The position numbers were made by a program, and so were the translations under genes. A DNA stretch of 64,000 bases, taken from positions 1 through 64,000 of the forward strand of contig MEOE01000016.1 in assembly GCA_001768565.1 (NCBI GenBank), in the 5' to 3' direction. Under the pieces are notes generated by a model, which saw only the letters and a list, made by a program, of their open reading frames with translations, had not been told where the DNA came from and did not search any database. Position 1 is the stretch's first letter, and every line of letters begins with the position of its first letter. Below are positions 16,574-25,368 of the stretch, one piece after another. The DNA comes from Bacteroidetes bacterium GWF2_33_16 (GTDB lineage Bacteria; Bacteroidota; Bacteroidia; Bacteroidales; UBA12077).

Positions 16574-19051
16574 ATGAATAAGAATACCCTGTTTGCTGAT
16601 GTAGTTTTACCATTGCCTTTGAATCAGTTATTCACCTTTTCGATTCCTGAAGAGCTTAAGGATATTGTGAAAAAAGGGAAACGAGTTATTGTCCAATTCG
16701 GAGCACGTAAAATCTACACGGCAATTGTATATAAAATACACCAAGAGAGACCAGTAAATTATGAGACAAAAGACATCCTTTCTGTTTTAGATAATCGACC
16801 TATAATAAATGATCATCAGTTTAAACTTTGGTTTTGGATAAGTGATTATTACATGTGTGCGCTTGGGGAAGTATATAAAGCCGCATTGCCTGCAGGCTTA
16901 AAGCTCGAAAGCGAAACCCGGATAATTTATAACCCGGATTATATCGAAACAGATAGACTGAGTAAATCTGAAATTCTTGTGCTCGATTTTCTCTCAAAAG
17001 TAAATACAGCAACAGTTCAAGAAATTACCAAAGCACTCAACCGAAAGAATATTTTCCCTATTACTGTTTCTCTGCTTGAAAAAAATGCCATAACCATAGA
17101 TGAGCATCTAAAAGAAATGTACAAGCAAAAGACAGAACCATATATAGCTTTACACAACTCTATTAAAAGCGAAGATGAATTGAATATTGCTATTGAATCG
17201 CTAAAAAGAGCTCCTAAACAAAGTAATTTATTACTAGCTTTCGTTGAGTTATCAAAAGTATTTAATGATGAAATAATAACAGAAGTAAAGAAGAAAACCC
17301 TTTTAGAACATTCAAAATCAACCCATCAGATACTTAAACCCTTACTCGAAAAAAAAATACTTTCTGAATACAATATCCCTATTAGTAGGCTTAATCTGAA
17401 TAACCAAAAAGCTATCGAACTAAAAACTCTTTCTGATACCCAACAAGCAGCCTACTTATCAATTCAAAATCAGTTTTTGGAAAAACAGGTGGTTTTGTTG
17501 CATGGCGTAACATCAAGCGGAAAAACAGAGGTTTATATTCATCTTATTTTAGAACAACTAAATAAAGGAAAACAGGTATTGTATTTGTTGCCTGAAATTG
17601 CACTTACAGCTCAGATAATAAACCGATTAAGAGCTGTTTTTGGAAATAAGGTAGGAATTTATCATTCAAAATTCAGCGATGCAGAACGTGTTGAGGTTTA
17701 TCAAAATATTTTAAATACCAAAAACGAAAACTCTTACCAGTTGGTTTTAGGAGTCCGTTCTGCACTATTTCTTCCTTTCTCGAATCTGGGATTAATTATT
17801 GTAGATGAAGAACACGAACCTTCATACAAGCAATACGATCCGGCCCCACGTTATAATGCCCGCGATAGTGCAATAATTCTTGCACAGGAACAAAATGCAA
17901 ACGTTTTGCTGGGTTCAGCAACTCCATCTATCGAAACATATTTTAATGCCAAATCGGGAAAATTTGGTTTCGTGGAACTAATTAATAGATACCTGGATAT
18001 AGAATTGCCATCTACAAAGCTGGTTGATATACTTCGTGCGAAAAAAAGAAAAGAGATGAAATCGCATTTTAGCGACCAGCTCATTAATAGCATTACAGAA
18101 GCTTTGGAGCAAAACGAGAAAGTAATTCTTTTCCAAAACAGACGAGGATTCTCTCCCTATCTTGAATGCGAAACCTGTGGTTGGATTCCATATTGTCCTA
18201 ATTGCGATGTTAGCTTAACTTACCACCAATTTTCAAATGAATTAGCTTGTCATTATTGCGGTTTTTCAGTACATACCTTTAAAGCATGCAAGAAATGCGG
18301 CAATACAGCATTAAGTACTCGCGGTTTTGGTACTGAGAAAATCGAGGAAGACATTAAAATTTATTTCCCGAATGCAAAAGTCGTGCGTATGGACCTGGAT
18401 ACAACCCGCTCAAAACATTCCTATCAGAGAATAATTTCTGATTTTGAAGATGGAAATATTGATATTCTGATTGGAACCCAAATGGTTTCAAAAGGACTTG
18501 ATTTTGATCACGTACGACTTGTTGGGATTCTGAATGCCGATAACATGCTAAATTACCCAGATTTTAGATCACATGAAAGAAGCTACCAGCTTATGGCTCA
18601 GGTTAGTGGCCGAGCCGGGAGAAAGAACAAGCAAGGTAAAGTTATTATACAAACCAACAATCCTACTCATCCTATCCTGCAATTTGTAATAAAGAATAAT
18701 TATGATGGATTTTATAAATCGCAGCTTCAGGAACGGATGGAATTTAGTTATCCTCCATTTTGCCGTTTAATAAATCTTGGTATAAAGCACAAGAATCCTG
18801 AAACGGCTAATAATGCAGCTCAATACTTGGCAGATAACCTAAAACGTATTTTTGGTAAACGAATTCTAGGACCACAATCGCCTGTAATTGGTCGAATGCA
18901 TAATCTTTACATTAAAAACATTCTGATTAAAGTTGAACGACAAAGTTCTTTTAACAAAGCGAAAGTATTATTAAAAGCAGAAATTGAAAAGCTCAATACG
19001 CACGATAATTTTAAGATGGTACAAATTACCATCGACATTGATCCAATTTAA
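16574..19051 (+). CDS. priA: Primosomal protein N' (replication restart helicase PriA)
   Basis: 825 residues. N-terminal 3'-DNA-end-binding domain (FADVVLPLPLNQLFTFSIP), a winged-helix region, then a DEAH-type helicase: Walker A GVTSSGKTEVY (GKT at 316-318), Walker B DEEH (411-414), LLGSATPSIET, and the C-terminal lobe with GTQMVSKGLDFDHV and the QVSGRAGR arginine-finger motif. The PriA-specific zinc-binding insert with eight cysteines (C532 onward: CETCGWIPYCPNCD, CHYCG, CKKCG) is intact. PriA recognises stalled forks and reloads the replicative helicase. Length is typical of Bacteroidota PriA. Monocistronic, convergent with the kinase gene that follows. Confidence 0.95.
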   Translation: MNKNTLFADVVLPLPLNQLFTFSIPEELKDIVKKGKRVIVQFGARKIYTAIVYKIHQERPVNYETKDILSVLDNRPIINDHQFKLWFWISDYYMCALGEVYKAALPAGLKLESETRIIYNPDYIETDRLSKSEILVLDFLSKVNTATVQEITKALNRKNIFPITVSLLEKNAITIDEHLKEMYKQKTEPYIALHNSIKSEDELNIAIESLKRAPKQSNLLLAFVELSKVFNDEIITEVKKKTLLEHSKSTHQILKPLLEKKILSEYNIPISRLNLNNQKAIELKTLSDTQQAAYLSIQNQFLEKQVVLLHGVTSSGKTEVYIHLILEQLNKGKQVLYLLPEIALTAQIINRLRAVFGNKVGIYHSKFSDAERVEVYQNILNTKNENSYQLVLGVRSALFLPFSNLGLIIVDEEHEPSYKQYDPAPRYNARDSAIILAQEQNANVLLGSATPSIETYFNAKSGKFGFVELINRYLDIELPSTKLVDILRAKKRKEMKSHFSDQLINSITEALEQNEKVILFQNRRGFSPYLECETCGWIPYCPNCDVSLTYHQFSNELACHYCGFSVHTFKACKKCGNTALSTRGFGTEKIEEDIKIYFPNAKVVRMDLDTTRSKHSYQRIISDFEDGNIDILIGTQMVSKGLDFDHVRLVGILNADNMLNYPDFRSHERSYQLMAQVSGRAGRKNKQGKVIIQTNNPTHPILQFVIKNNYDGFYKSQLQERMEFSYPPFCRLINLGIKHKNPETANNAAQYLADNLKRIFGKRILGPQSPVIGRMHNLYIKNILIKVERQSSFNKAKVLLKAEIEKLNTHDNFKMVQITIDIDPI

Positions 19052-19116
19052 ATATACCCGATTGTTTAATTTAAAAAACTTGCCAAAAAGAATCGTCACG
19101 GATTTATCTGCAAGCA

Positions 19117-20883
19117 CTAGAGGTTTGGAAGTTCAAAATAGAAAGTAGAACCCTTACCAAGTTCAGACTCAAAACGAATTGATCCGCCCATTAAATCAAC
19201 ATATGATTTAGAGATTGACAATCCCACTCCTAATCCACCATAATTTCTTGTTAATGTTGGATCTTCCTGATTAAAGTACCTGAAAATGTTTTTGTAATTT
19301 TCTGGCTTTATGCCAATACCTGTATCCTTTACATAAAAGGAACAGGTATTTTCCTTACAATTAAATCCCACTTCGATAAAGCCTCTTTCAGTAAATTTTA
19401 TACTATTATTTACCAGTGATGCAATTACCTTTTTAAATTTTTCTTCATCGTTGGTAATAAGTAGTTTATTATCTGAATCAGGAAAATTTGTTTTTAAATC
19501 AAGACCCTTATTGTTTAATGCAGGAATTAAAGTATCCAGCACTTGTAAAATCGCTTTATCAATTTCAAATTCTTCACAAACTTTATCAAGCTTGCAAGCC
19601 TGAATATTAGACAATTCTAATACATTTGAAATTACAGATAATAATTGTTTGCTTGAGCTGTGTATCATATCTTTATATTCTCTAGCATGATTCTGGTCTA
19701 TATTGTTTTCAACTATTAACTCAGTAAATCCAAGAATACCATTTAAAGGAGTACGGATTTCATGTGAAATATTGTTTAAAAAGGCTGTTTTTAGACGATT
19801 ACTTTCTTCTGCTTTTATTTTAGCATCTAAAAGTACCTTTTCATATCTTTTTCTATCTGCAATATTAATTATAAGATAAAACAATAATGACAAACCAATA
19901 ACCAAGGTTCCAATCGCAATGTAAAACAATTCTTTTGATCGCACAGTGGCCTCTTCAATTGGTATTTCAACCATCATACTCCAAGGATTACTTCCACTCC
20001 CAATCTTTATTGGATAGAAAAACCGGAATACTTTTTTACCTGTAAATTCTGATTTCGATTCAGTTGTTAATTCGTTTCCATTATGAATTGAATTGGAAAC
20101 AAGTGAATCATTTCCATTTACTAATGCAAAAATATTTTTAGCAATAAAAGTTGAATCAAAATGAGTAATAATAACACCATTATTGGCTATAAGTGATAGA
20201 AAACCAGTTTGATAGAGTATAACTTTGTTGAGTTTATCTTGCAGGTTTTTAAAATCAATATCAACCCCAATAACTCCTAGAAACTGCTCATTATGAATTA
20301 TAGGAACACTAACAGTGGTTCCAAAATACAGTTTATTATACCCAGAATATCTGAACTTATAAGGATTAACAATAATAACTGATTTTATTTCTTTCACAGG
20401 CAAATAGTAAATGCTGATATAATCAGCCTCGGTCATGGTTTCAGTATAAACAGAATTATTATTTCTAAAAAAAGCCAGACCTAATGTTCCCTGTTTATTG
20501 TAAAGTGAATCGTTTTTGAAAAAACTATCCTTGCCATCAAAAGCGTTGGGTTCCCAAAGTGTCCAAGTAGCTAGAAAATTAGGGTTAGAGAATAATCCGT
20601 CTTTTAAAATCTCTTTAATTTTTTCGCGTGAACCCCCAAGTTCTTTTACAAGTATTACCCTTTTTTGCATCGACTGACCAATTGCCAATGCTGAATTAAG
20701 ATATATTTCTGTTTCGGCAGCAGCTTTTCGCGAAATCTCCTTGGCAATCTGTTTTGAATCTTCGTAAACATCTTTGCGATGGTTTATGCCTAGAAATAAA
20801 TAAAGAAATAAGAACACCAATGCTGTAACAATGGTGGCAATTATGGCTAACGTAATATTTGATTTTTCTTTATTAGACAACAC
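19117..20883 (-). CDS. Cache-domain sensor histidine kinase
   Basis: 588 residues: transmembrane helix (~10-32), a large periplasmic dCache-like sensor (~38-310, with FLATWTLWEPNAFDGKD and FLGVIGVDIDF, features of amino-acid or organic-acid sensing Cache domains), second helix (~319-341), then HisKA with His374 in NISHEIRTPLNGILGF and a HATPase domain (NNSIKFTERG, DTGIGI, GGLGVGLSISKSYVDLMGG). No receiver domain and no adjacent response regulator: an orphan kinase. Ligand unknown. The ATPase C-terminus is complete. Read from the minus strand between priA and a small lipoprotein gene. Confidence 0.92.
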   Translation of the reverse strand: MLSNKEKSNITLAIIATIVTALVFLFLYLFLGINHRKDVYEDSKQIAKEISRKAAAETEIYLNSALAIGQSMQKRVILVKELGGSREKIKEILKDGLFSNPNFLATWTLWEPNAFDGKDSFFKNDSLYNKQGTLGLAFFRNNNSVYTETMTEADYISIYYLPVKEIKSVIIVNPYKFRYSGYNKLYFGTTVSVPIIHNEQFLGVIGVDIDFKNLQDKLNKVILYQTGFLSLIANNGVIITHFDSTFIAKNIFALVNGNDSLVSNSIHNGNELTTESKSEFTGKKVFRFFYPIKIGSGSNPWSMMVEIPIEEATVRSKELFYIAIGTLVIGLSLLFYLIINIADRKRYEKVLLDAKIKAEESNRLKTAFLNNISHEIRTPLNGILGFTELIVENNIDQNHAREYKDMIHSSSKQLLSVISNVLELSNIQACKLDKVCEEFEIDKAILQVLDTLIPALNNKGLDLKTNFPDSDNKLLITNDEEKFKKVIASLVNNSIKFTERGFIEVGFNCKENTCSFYVKDTGIGIKPENYKNIFRYFNQEDPTLTRNYGGLGVGLSISKSYVDLMGGSIRFESELGKGSTFYFELPNL

Positions 20884-20938
20884 TTGTTATATCTTTTTGA
20901 GTAAAAATCATTTTCTTAAAATTACTATATCTTCTTTT

Positions 20939-20946
20939 CAAATTTA
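20939..20946 (-). promoter_or_regulatory. Possible -7 promoter element of the Cache kinase gene
   Basis: On the minus strand this reads TAAATTTG, an exact TAnnTTTG match, 56 bases upstream of the kinase start. No -33 TTTG seen. Confidence 0.4.
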
Positions 20947-21070
20947 TATTAATTATTTTAAAATTGTTGGCATCTAATCGCTTATTTAATAAAATTGAAT
21001 GAATTTTAGTGACTAATCCGATGATTAATTTAAACATTTTGGTACTTTTAAAATTTAAAATAAATAAATT

Positions 21071-21544
21071 ATGAAAACAAAGTTACTGCCATTATCAATT
21101 TTATTAGTTTTAATAGGGTGTACCGCAAAAATCAATTTAGAGCAGGAAAAAGAAAAAATGATGCAAACAGATATTGATTTCTCAAATCGATCTGTTGAAG
21201 CGGGAGTCCATCAGGCATTTATTGAGTATGCATCTAATGATGTTACGATGCTAAAACCAAACTCATATCCTATTGTCGGAATCGAGGCCTTGAAACAAAG
21301 TTATATAGGCAAGTCTGATTCAACGTACAAATTAACCTGGAAACCCAGTTATGCAAAAATCGCAAGATCTGGCGAATTAGGATATACTTATGGTATTTGG
21401 GTGGTTGAATTTCTGGCTGGAGAAAATAAGGGTCATACTGAACAAGGCACTTATGCAACTGTTTGGGAAAAAAACGAAAAAGGAGAATGGAGGTTTGTTC
21501 TCGATACTGGAAATGATGGATTAAAACCAGAAAACAACGAATAA
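21071..21544 (+). CDS. DUF4440/SnoaL-like lipoprotein
   Basis: 157 residues with a lipobox (LIGC, Cys17). The mature part fits the NTF2-like cone fold of the DUF4440/YybH group: an N-terminal helix (MMQTDIDFSNRSVEAGVHQAFIEY), then a curved sheet with IVGIEALKQSYIG, LGYTYGIWVVEF and GTYATVWEKNEKGEWRFVLDTGND. Such proteins are often periplasmic and may bind small molecules; few are characterised. No catalytic residues are evident. Single gene. Confidence 0.8.
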   Translation: MKTKLLPLSILLVLIGCTAKINLEQEKEKMMQTDIDFSNRSVEAGVHQAFIEYASNDVTMLKPNSYPIVGIEALKQSYIGKSDSTYKLTWKPSYAKIARSGELGYTYGIWVVEFLAGENKGHTEQGTYATVWEKNEKGEWRFVLDTGNDGLKPENNE

Positions 21545-21580
21545 TATTCATAAAATAATAATTTCTCAACTTCAAATTAC

Positions 21581-21588
21581 TATTTTTG
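21581..21588 (+). promoter_or_regulatory. Bacteroidota-type -7 element before the heptose kinase gene
   Basis: TATTTTTG, an exact TAnnTTTG match. It places the transcript start near 21594, so the hairpin at 21605-21629 would lie at the extreme 5' end of the mRNA. Confidence 0.5.
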
Positions 21589-21604
21589 CATATTAAAATT
21601 AAAC

Positions 21605-21629
21605 AATAAAAGGGCTTAAGCCTTTTATT
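21605..21629. repeat. Hairpin between the DUF4440-like and heptose kinase genes
   Basis: AATAAAAGG (21605-21613) / CCTTTTATT (21621-21629) around GCTTAAG. No T tract follows, so termination of the upstream gene is doubtful; alternatively it is a 5' leader stem of the downstream mRNA. Confidence 0.5.
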
Positions 21630-21656
21630 AAAAGTTATTTATTAAAGAAGATTCTT

Positions 21657-22652
21657 GTGAAAAAAGCTGATATTAAATCCGTTTTTGATTCATTCAATCA
21701 ATTCAATATACTGATCATTGGCGATGTAATGATCGATTCATACATGTGGGGTAAGGTAAATCGGATTTCTCCTGAAGCACCCGTTCCTATTATTATGAGT
21801 ACACATCAGGAATATCGATTAGGTGGAGCAGCTAATGTTGCATTAAATATTCAGTCGCTTGGAGCAAACCCAATACTTTGCTCTGTGATTGGTAATGATT
21901 CAAAAGCAAAAACCTTTTTCAACTTGCTTAAAAAGCAACATCTTACTTCTGAAGGAATTATAGAGGACGAAAATCGCAAGACAACAGTTAAAACAAGAAT
22001 TATTTCAAATAATCAACATCTTTTAAGAATTGACGAAGAAGTTGATTTTGAATTGGAGAAAAGTATTGAAAACGTGTTTGTTAAGCACATTATTAAGATT
22101 TTATCAACGAAAAATGTAAATGCAATAATTTTTGAAGATTACGATAAAGGTTGTATTACTCCTTCGGTAATTAAAAAGGTAGTTGAATTTGCAAACAAAA
22201 AAAATATACCAACACTTGTAGATCCAAAACGTAGAAACTTTTCTGAATATAAAAACGTAACTTTATTTAAGCCCAATTTCAAGGAATTGATCGAAGGATC
22301 AAAAATTGACATTAGAAAAGGAGATTTTGAAGGGATTTTCAACGCATCGAAAAAACTTCATAAAGAATTATCAGCAAAGTATTTATTAGTAACATTATCT
22401 GAGTTGGGAGTATTTATAAGTTATAACAATTCATATAAAACAATACCAGCAGAAGTGCGCGATATTGCTGATGTTTCAGGTGCCGGAGATACAATTATAA
22501 GTATTGCCAGCCTATGTTTGGCTGCAAAACTCAATCCAGAGATTATTGCTGAAATATCAAACCTTGCCGGCGGATTGGTTTGCGAAAAAATTGGCGTTGT
22601 ACCAGTTGATAAGAAACAATTGCTTGATGAAACAATAAAGAAATTTTCATAA
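21657..22652 (+). CDS. rfaE1: D-glycero-beta-D-manno-heptose-7-phosphate kinase (RfaE1/HldE kinase domain)
   Basis: 331 residues, GTG start. A PfkB/ribokinase-fold kinase with the heptose-kinase signatures GDVMIDSYMWGKVNRISPEA near the N-terminus, RLGGAANVALNIQSLGA, and the catalytic anion hole/base DVSGAGDT near the C-terminus. It would phosphorylate heptose 7-phosphate at C1 in ADP-heptose synthesis for lipopolysaccharide core. Only the kinase half of E. coli HldE is present; the adenylyltransferase (RfaE2) must be elsewhere, as is usual in Bacteroidota. No other LPS genes are adjacent. A 243-base gap separates it from parA. Confidence 0.85.
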   Translation: MKKADIKSVFDSFNQFNILIIGDVMIDSYMWGKVNRISPEAPVPIIMSTHQEYRLGGAANVALNIQSLGANPILCSVIGNDSKAKTFFNLLKKQHLTSEGIIEDENRKTTVKTRIISNNQHLLRIDEEVDFELEKSIENVFVKHIIKILSTKNVNAIIFEDYDKGCITPSVIKKVVEFANKKNIPTLVDPKRRNFSEYKNVTLFKPNFKELIEGSKIDIRKGDFEGIFNASKKLHKELSAKYLLVTLSELGVFISYNNSYKTIPAEVRDIADVSGAGDTIISIASLCLAAKLNPEIIAEISNLAGGLVCEKIGVVPVDKKQLLDETIKKFS

Positions 22653-22746
22653 TCAATTTTATTTTTTGAGAATTGATCTGATAATTCACAAATTGGCCAA
22701 AACACTTATAAAACTTGTATTTTTTAAGAAATAGCCAAACCGATCA

Positions 22747-22767
22747 TTGTTAATAATTTGTTAATAA
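22747..22767. repeat. Tandem 10-bp direct repeat upstream of parA
   Basis: TTGTTAATAA occurs at 22747-22756 and again at 22758-22767, so the copies are in 11-bp phase (about one helical turn). They lie about 60 bases before the parA -7 element and could be binding sites for a regulator. AT-richness makes chance repetition possible. Confidence 0.4.
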
Positions 22768-22826
22768 CTACAAAAAAATTGTTTACAAATCTTCTCCGCC
22801 ACGTATTTTTAAAGATTATAAAATTG

Positions 22827-22834
22827 TATTTTTG
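22827..22834 (+). promoter_or_regulatory. -7 promoter element of the parAB operon
   Basis: TATTTTTG, an exact consensus match, 61 bases before the parA start. No clear -33. Confidence 0.5.
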
Positions 22835-22895
22835 AAATCCTGTAAAAGGAATTAATTTTAGTAACGAAAACAAAGCAAATCCAATAAATTCAAAC

Positions 22896-23696
22896 ATGGG
22901 AAAAGTTATTGCTTTAGCAAATCAAAAAGGCGGAGTAGGAAAAACAACCACCGCAATAAATCTGGCCGCCAGTTTAGCTGTTCTTGAAAAGAAAGTTATT
23001 ATTGTCGATGCTGATCCACAAGCCAATGCTACATCTGGTACCGGATTCGATATAAGAGCTATTAAAACAAGCATTTACGAATGCCTGGTCGATGATCTTG
23101 ATCCTAAAAGCATTATCTTGAACAGCGACATTGAGGGCTTGGACTTAATTCCGTCTCATATTGACTTGGTTGGAGCCGAAATTGAAATGCTAAATCAGCC
23201 AAACCGTGAATATATTCTTAAACGAGTTATTGAAAAGTTTAAAGATGATTACGATTATATTCTAATTGATTGCTCTCCATCGCTCGGATTAATTACTGTT
23301 AATGCGTTAACCGCTGCCGATTCGATAATAATACCCGTACAATGTGAATATTTTGCTCTTGAAGGATTGGGAAAACTATTGAATACAATAAAAATAATTC
23401 AAACCCGCTTAAATAAAGATCTTGAAATAGAAGGATTTCTGCTAACAATGTACGATCCCCGATTAAGATTATCAAACCAGGTAGTCGACGAAGTAAAAAA
23501 GCATTTTCAGGATATGGTGTTTGAGACTATTGTTCAGCGCAATATTAAATTAAGCGAATCACCTAGCTATGGTAAACCAGTAGTATTATATGATGCTGCA
23601 TCGAAAGGATCGGTTAATTACCTTAATTTAGCACGAGAACTATTACAGCGCAACGATAAAACGAAAATTGCAAACGCGGCAAAAATTGTTGAATAA
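22896..23696 (+). CDS. parA: Chromosome partitioning ATPase ParA (Soj)
   Basis: 266 residues starting MGKVIALANQKGGVGKTTTA. The deviant Walker A (KGGVGKTT) is at residues 11-18; Walker A' is VIIVDADPQANAT and Walker B is YILIDCSPSLGL. No N-terminal DNA-binding extension, so it is the chromosomal Soj type (ParA class Ib-like length). It binds the nucleoid as an ATP dimer and moves ParB-parS complexes. First gene of a four-gene run parA-parB-DUF5683-mltD, 31 bases ahead of parB. Confidence 0.95.
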   Translation: MGKVIALANQKGGVGKTTTAINLAASLAVLEKKVIIVDADPQANATSGTGFDIRAIKTSIYECLVDDLDPKSIILNSDIEGLDLIPSHIDLVGAEIEMLNQPNREYILKRVIEKFKDDYDYILIDCSPSLGLITVNALTAADSIIIPVQCEYFALEGLGKLLNTIKIIQTRLNKDLEIEGFLLTMYDPRLRLSNQVVDEVKKHFQDMVFETIVQRNIKLSESPSYGKPVVLYDAASKGSVNYLNLARELLQRNDKTKIANAAKIVE

Positions 23697-23727
23697 TAAA
23701 TTAGTATAGATTTAACTTTAGTATAAA

Positions 23728-24594
23728 ATGGCACAACGAAATGCATTAGGCAGAGGATTAGGAGCATTGATTGACGATGCAGGTCAGGAACACACAGTAA
23801 ATGCCGATTCGGTTAACGAAATTGATATAAACAGGATTGAAGTTAATCCTTTCCAGCCTAGAACAAATTTTGATGAAGAAGCTCTTAATGAGCTCGCGAA
23901 TTCTATTCGACAACTTGGTATTATTCAACCTATTACCGTTCGAAAAATTGACGATCGAAAGTTTCAGTTAATTACTGGTGAAAGACGTTTGAGAGCAGCA
24001 CAAATTGCTGGACTAAATAAAATTCCTGCTTTTGTTCGTTTTGCTAACGATCAGGAGATGCTTGAAATGGCACTTGTTGAGAATATTCAACGTGAGGATT
24101 TAGATGCCATAGAGATCGCTATTAGTTACCAACGTTTAATCGAAGAATGCAAACTAACACAGGAAAATTTAAGCGACAGAGTTGGTAAAAAGAGATCAAC
24201 TGTTTCTAACTACTTACGCTTATTAAGACTTCCCGCTGAAATCCAATTGGGTATTCGCGATAAGAAAATATCAATGGGACATGCCAGGGCTCTAGTAAAT
24301 ATTGAAAATGTTAAAACCCAACTTAAAACCTATTATCGTATTATCGACGAAGATTTATCGGTACGAAAAATAGAAGATATAACCCGTGATATAAATATTC
24401 CAAAGCCCGAAGAACAAAAGGATAAAGTTAGATTACCTGAAGAATACGAACAGCTCAAAAAGCATCTTTCGGATCACTTTATTGCAAAGATTGATTTTAA
24501 AAGAAATAATAAAGGAAGCGGGAAAATTGTTATTCCTTTTAAATCTGATGAAGATTTAGAAAGAATTATGGGAATTATCGATAAAATGAAATAA
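23728..24594 (+). CDS. parB: Chromosome partitioning protein ParB (Spo0J)
   Basis: 288 residues. Begins AQRNALGRGLGALIDD, the ParA-stimulating peptide typical of chromosomal ParB. The ParB/Srx-like N-domain follows (NPFQPRTNFDEEALNELANS, LITGERRLRAAQIAGL: the CTP-binding GERR motif) and then a helix-turn-helix (LSDRVGKKRSTVSNYLRLL). The C-terminal dimerisation region is short. It clamps DNA around parS and recruits ParA and SMC. No parS-like GTTTCACGTGAAAC was seen in the window. Confidence 0.95.
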   Translation: MAQRNALGRGLGALIDDAGQEHTVNADSVNEIDINRIEVNPFQPRTNFDEEALNELANSIRQLGIIQPITVRKIDDRKFQLITGERRLRAAQIAGLNKIPAFVRFANDQEMLEMALVENIQREDLDAIEIAISYQRLIEECKLTQENLSDRVGKKRSTVSNYLRLLRLPAEIQLGIRDKKISMGHARALVNIENVKTQLKTYYRIIDEDLSVRKIEDITRDINIPKPEEQKDKVRLPEEYEQLKKHLSDHFIAKIDFKRNNKGSGKIVIPFKSDEDLERIMGIIDKMK

Positions 24595-24629
24595 TTTTGC
24601 CCCAGTAAAAACTAAAACCACTTGCTGTT

Positions 24630-25235
24630 TTGTTGGGACATAAACTACAATTCCTTTTTAATAAATATTTTCTGATTTTGATTCTAACTTGTATATCTAT
24701 TAAGACATACAGTCAGAAAGATCCGGCTATTACTGGCGATCAGGTTCCAATTACCAATAATTTGGAGCAAAATCATTCACCACACAAAGCAGCTATTTAC
24801 TCTGCCCTGATTCCTGGATTAGGCCAGATTTATAATAAAAAGTATTGGAAACTACCTGTAATTTATGGATTAACCGGAATATTTATTTATTCATTCGATT
24901 TTAATAACAATCAGTACAACAAATACACAAACGCCTATATCGACCTTAAATCTAATAAGATAACGAATTTCGAAGGTTATACTGAATTTAGTACACTTGA
25001 TAAAATTCGGGATAATTATAAACGTAATCGTGATTTGAACGTAATCAGCCTTGCAGCTATCTATCTCTTAAATGTTATTGATGCCACTGTCGATGCACAT
25101 TTATTCTATTACGATATTAGCGAGGATTTGTCGCTAAATGTTCAACCCGCTCTATTTAATACAATTAACAATCAGAGTGCGGCAGGATTCTCCTTAAAGA
25201 TTAACTTTAAAAGTAACAAAAGTTTATTTGATTGA
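24630..25235 (+). CDS. DUF5683 membrane protein
   Basis: 201 residues with the DUF5683 core: AAIYSALIPGLGQIYNKKYWKLPVIYG, then a hydrophobic segment (IFIYSFDF) and NVISLAAIYLLNVIDATVDAHLF. An N-terminal signal sequence (FNKYFLILILTCISIKTYSQ) suggests export with 2-3 membrane helices. No ATG exists between the upstream in-frame stop (24606) and the signal; the start is a TTG at 24630 or 24633. The family sits between parB and a LysM transglycosylase in many Bacteroidota, so a link to cell-cycle-coupled wall remodelling is plausible but unproved. Starts 35 bases after parB. Confidence 0.8.
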   Translation: MLGHKLQFLFNKYFLILILTCISIKTYSQKDPAITGDQVPITNNLEQNHSPHKAAIYSALIPGLGQIYNKKYWKLPVIYGLTGIFIYSFDFNNNQYNKYTNAYIDLKSNKITNFEGYTEFSTLDKIRDNYKRNRDLNVISLAAIYLLNVIDATVDAHLFYYDISEDLSLNVQPALFNTINNQSAAGFSLKINFKSNKSLFD

Positions 25236-25368
25236 TTTTTTCAACACATTAAAACTATTTTAGTTTTCTACTGTTAAAAAGAATTAACAATTTATAACAA
25301 AAAATATTTCTTTTTTATGTCGAAAAGCCCTTATTTCGGGCTATAATGTTTACTTATATTATTTCATT

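Noticed and set aside
22653-22895. Chromosome origin or parS near parA
   Set aside because: No DnaA boxes (TTATCCACA-like) or parS-like GTTTCACGTGAAAC palindrome were seen; only AT-rich direct repeats.
25326-25342. Short hairpin AGCCC/GGGCT before the mltD gene as a terminator
   Set aside because: Only 5 bp and no T tract; the parAB-DUF5683-mltD order is conserved, so internal termination is unlikely.
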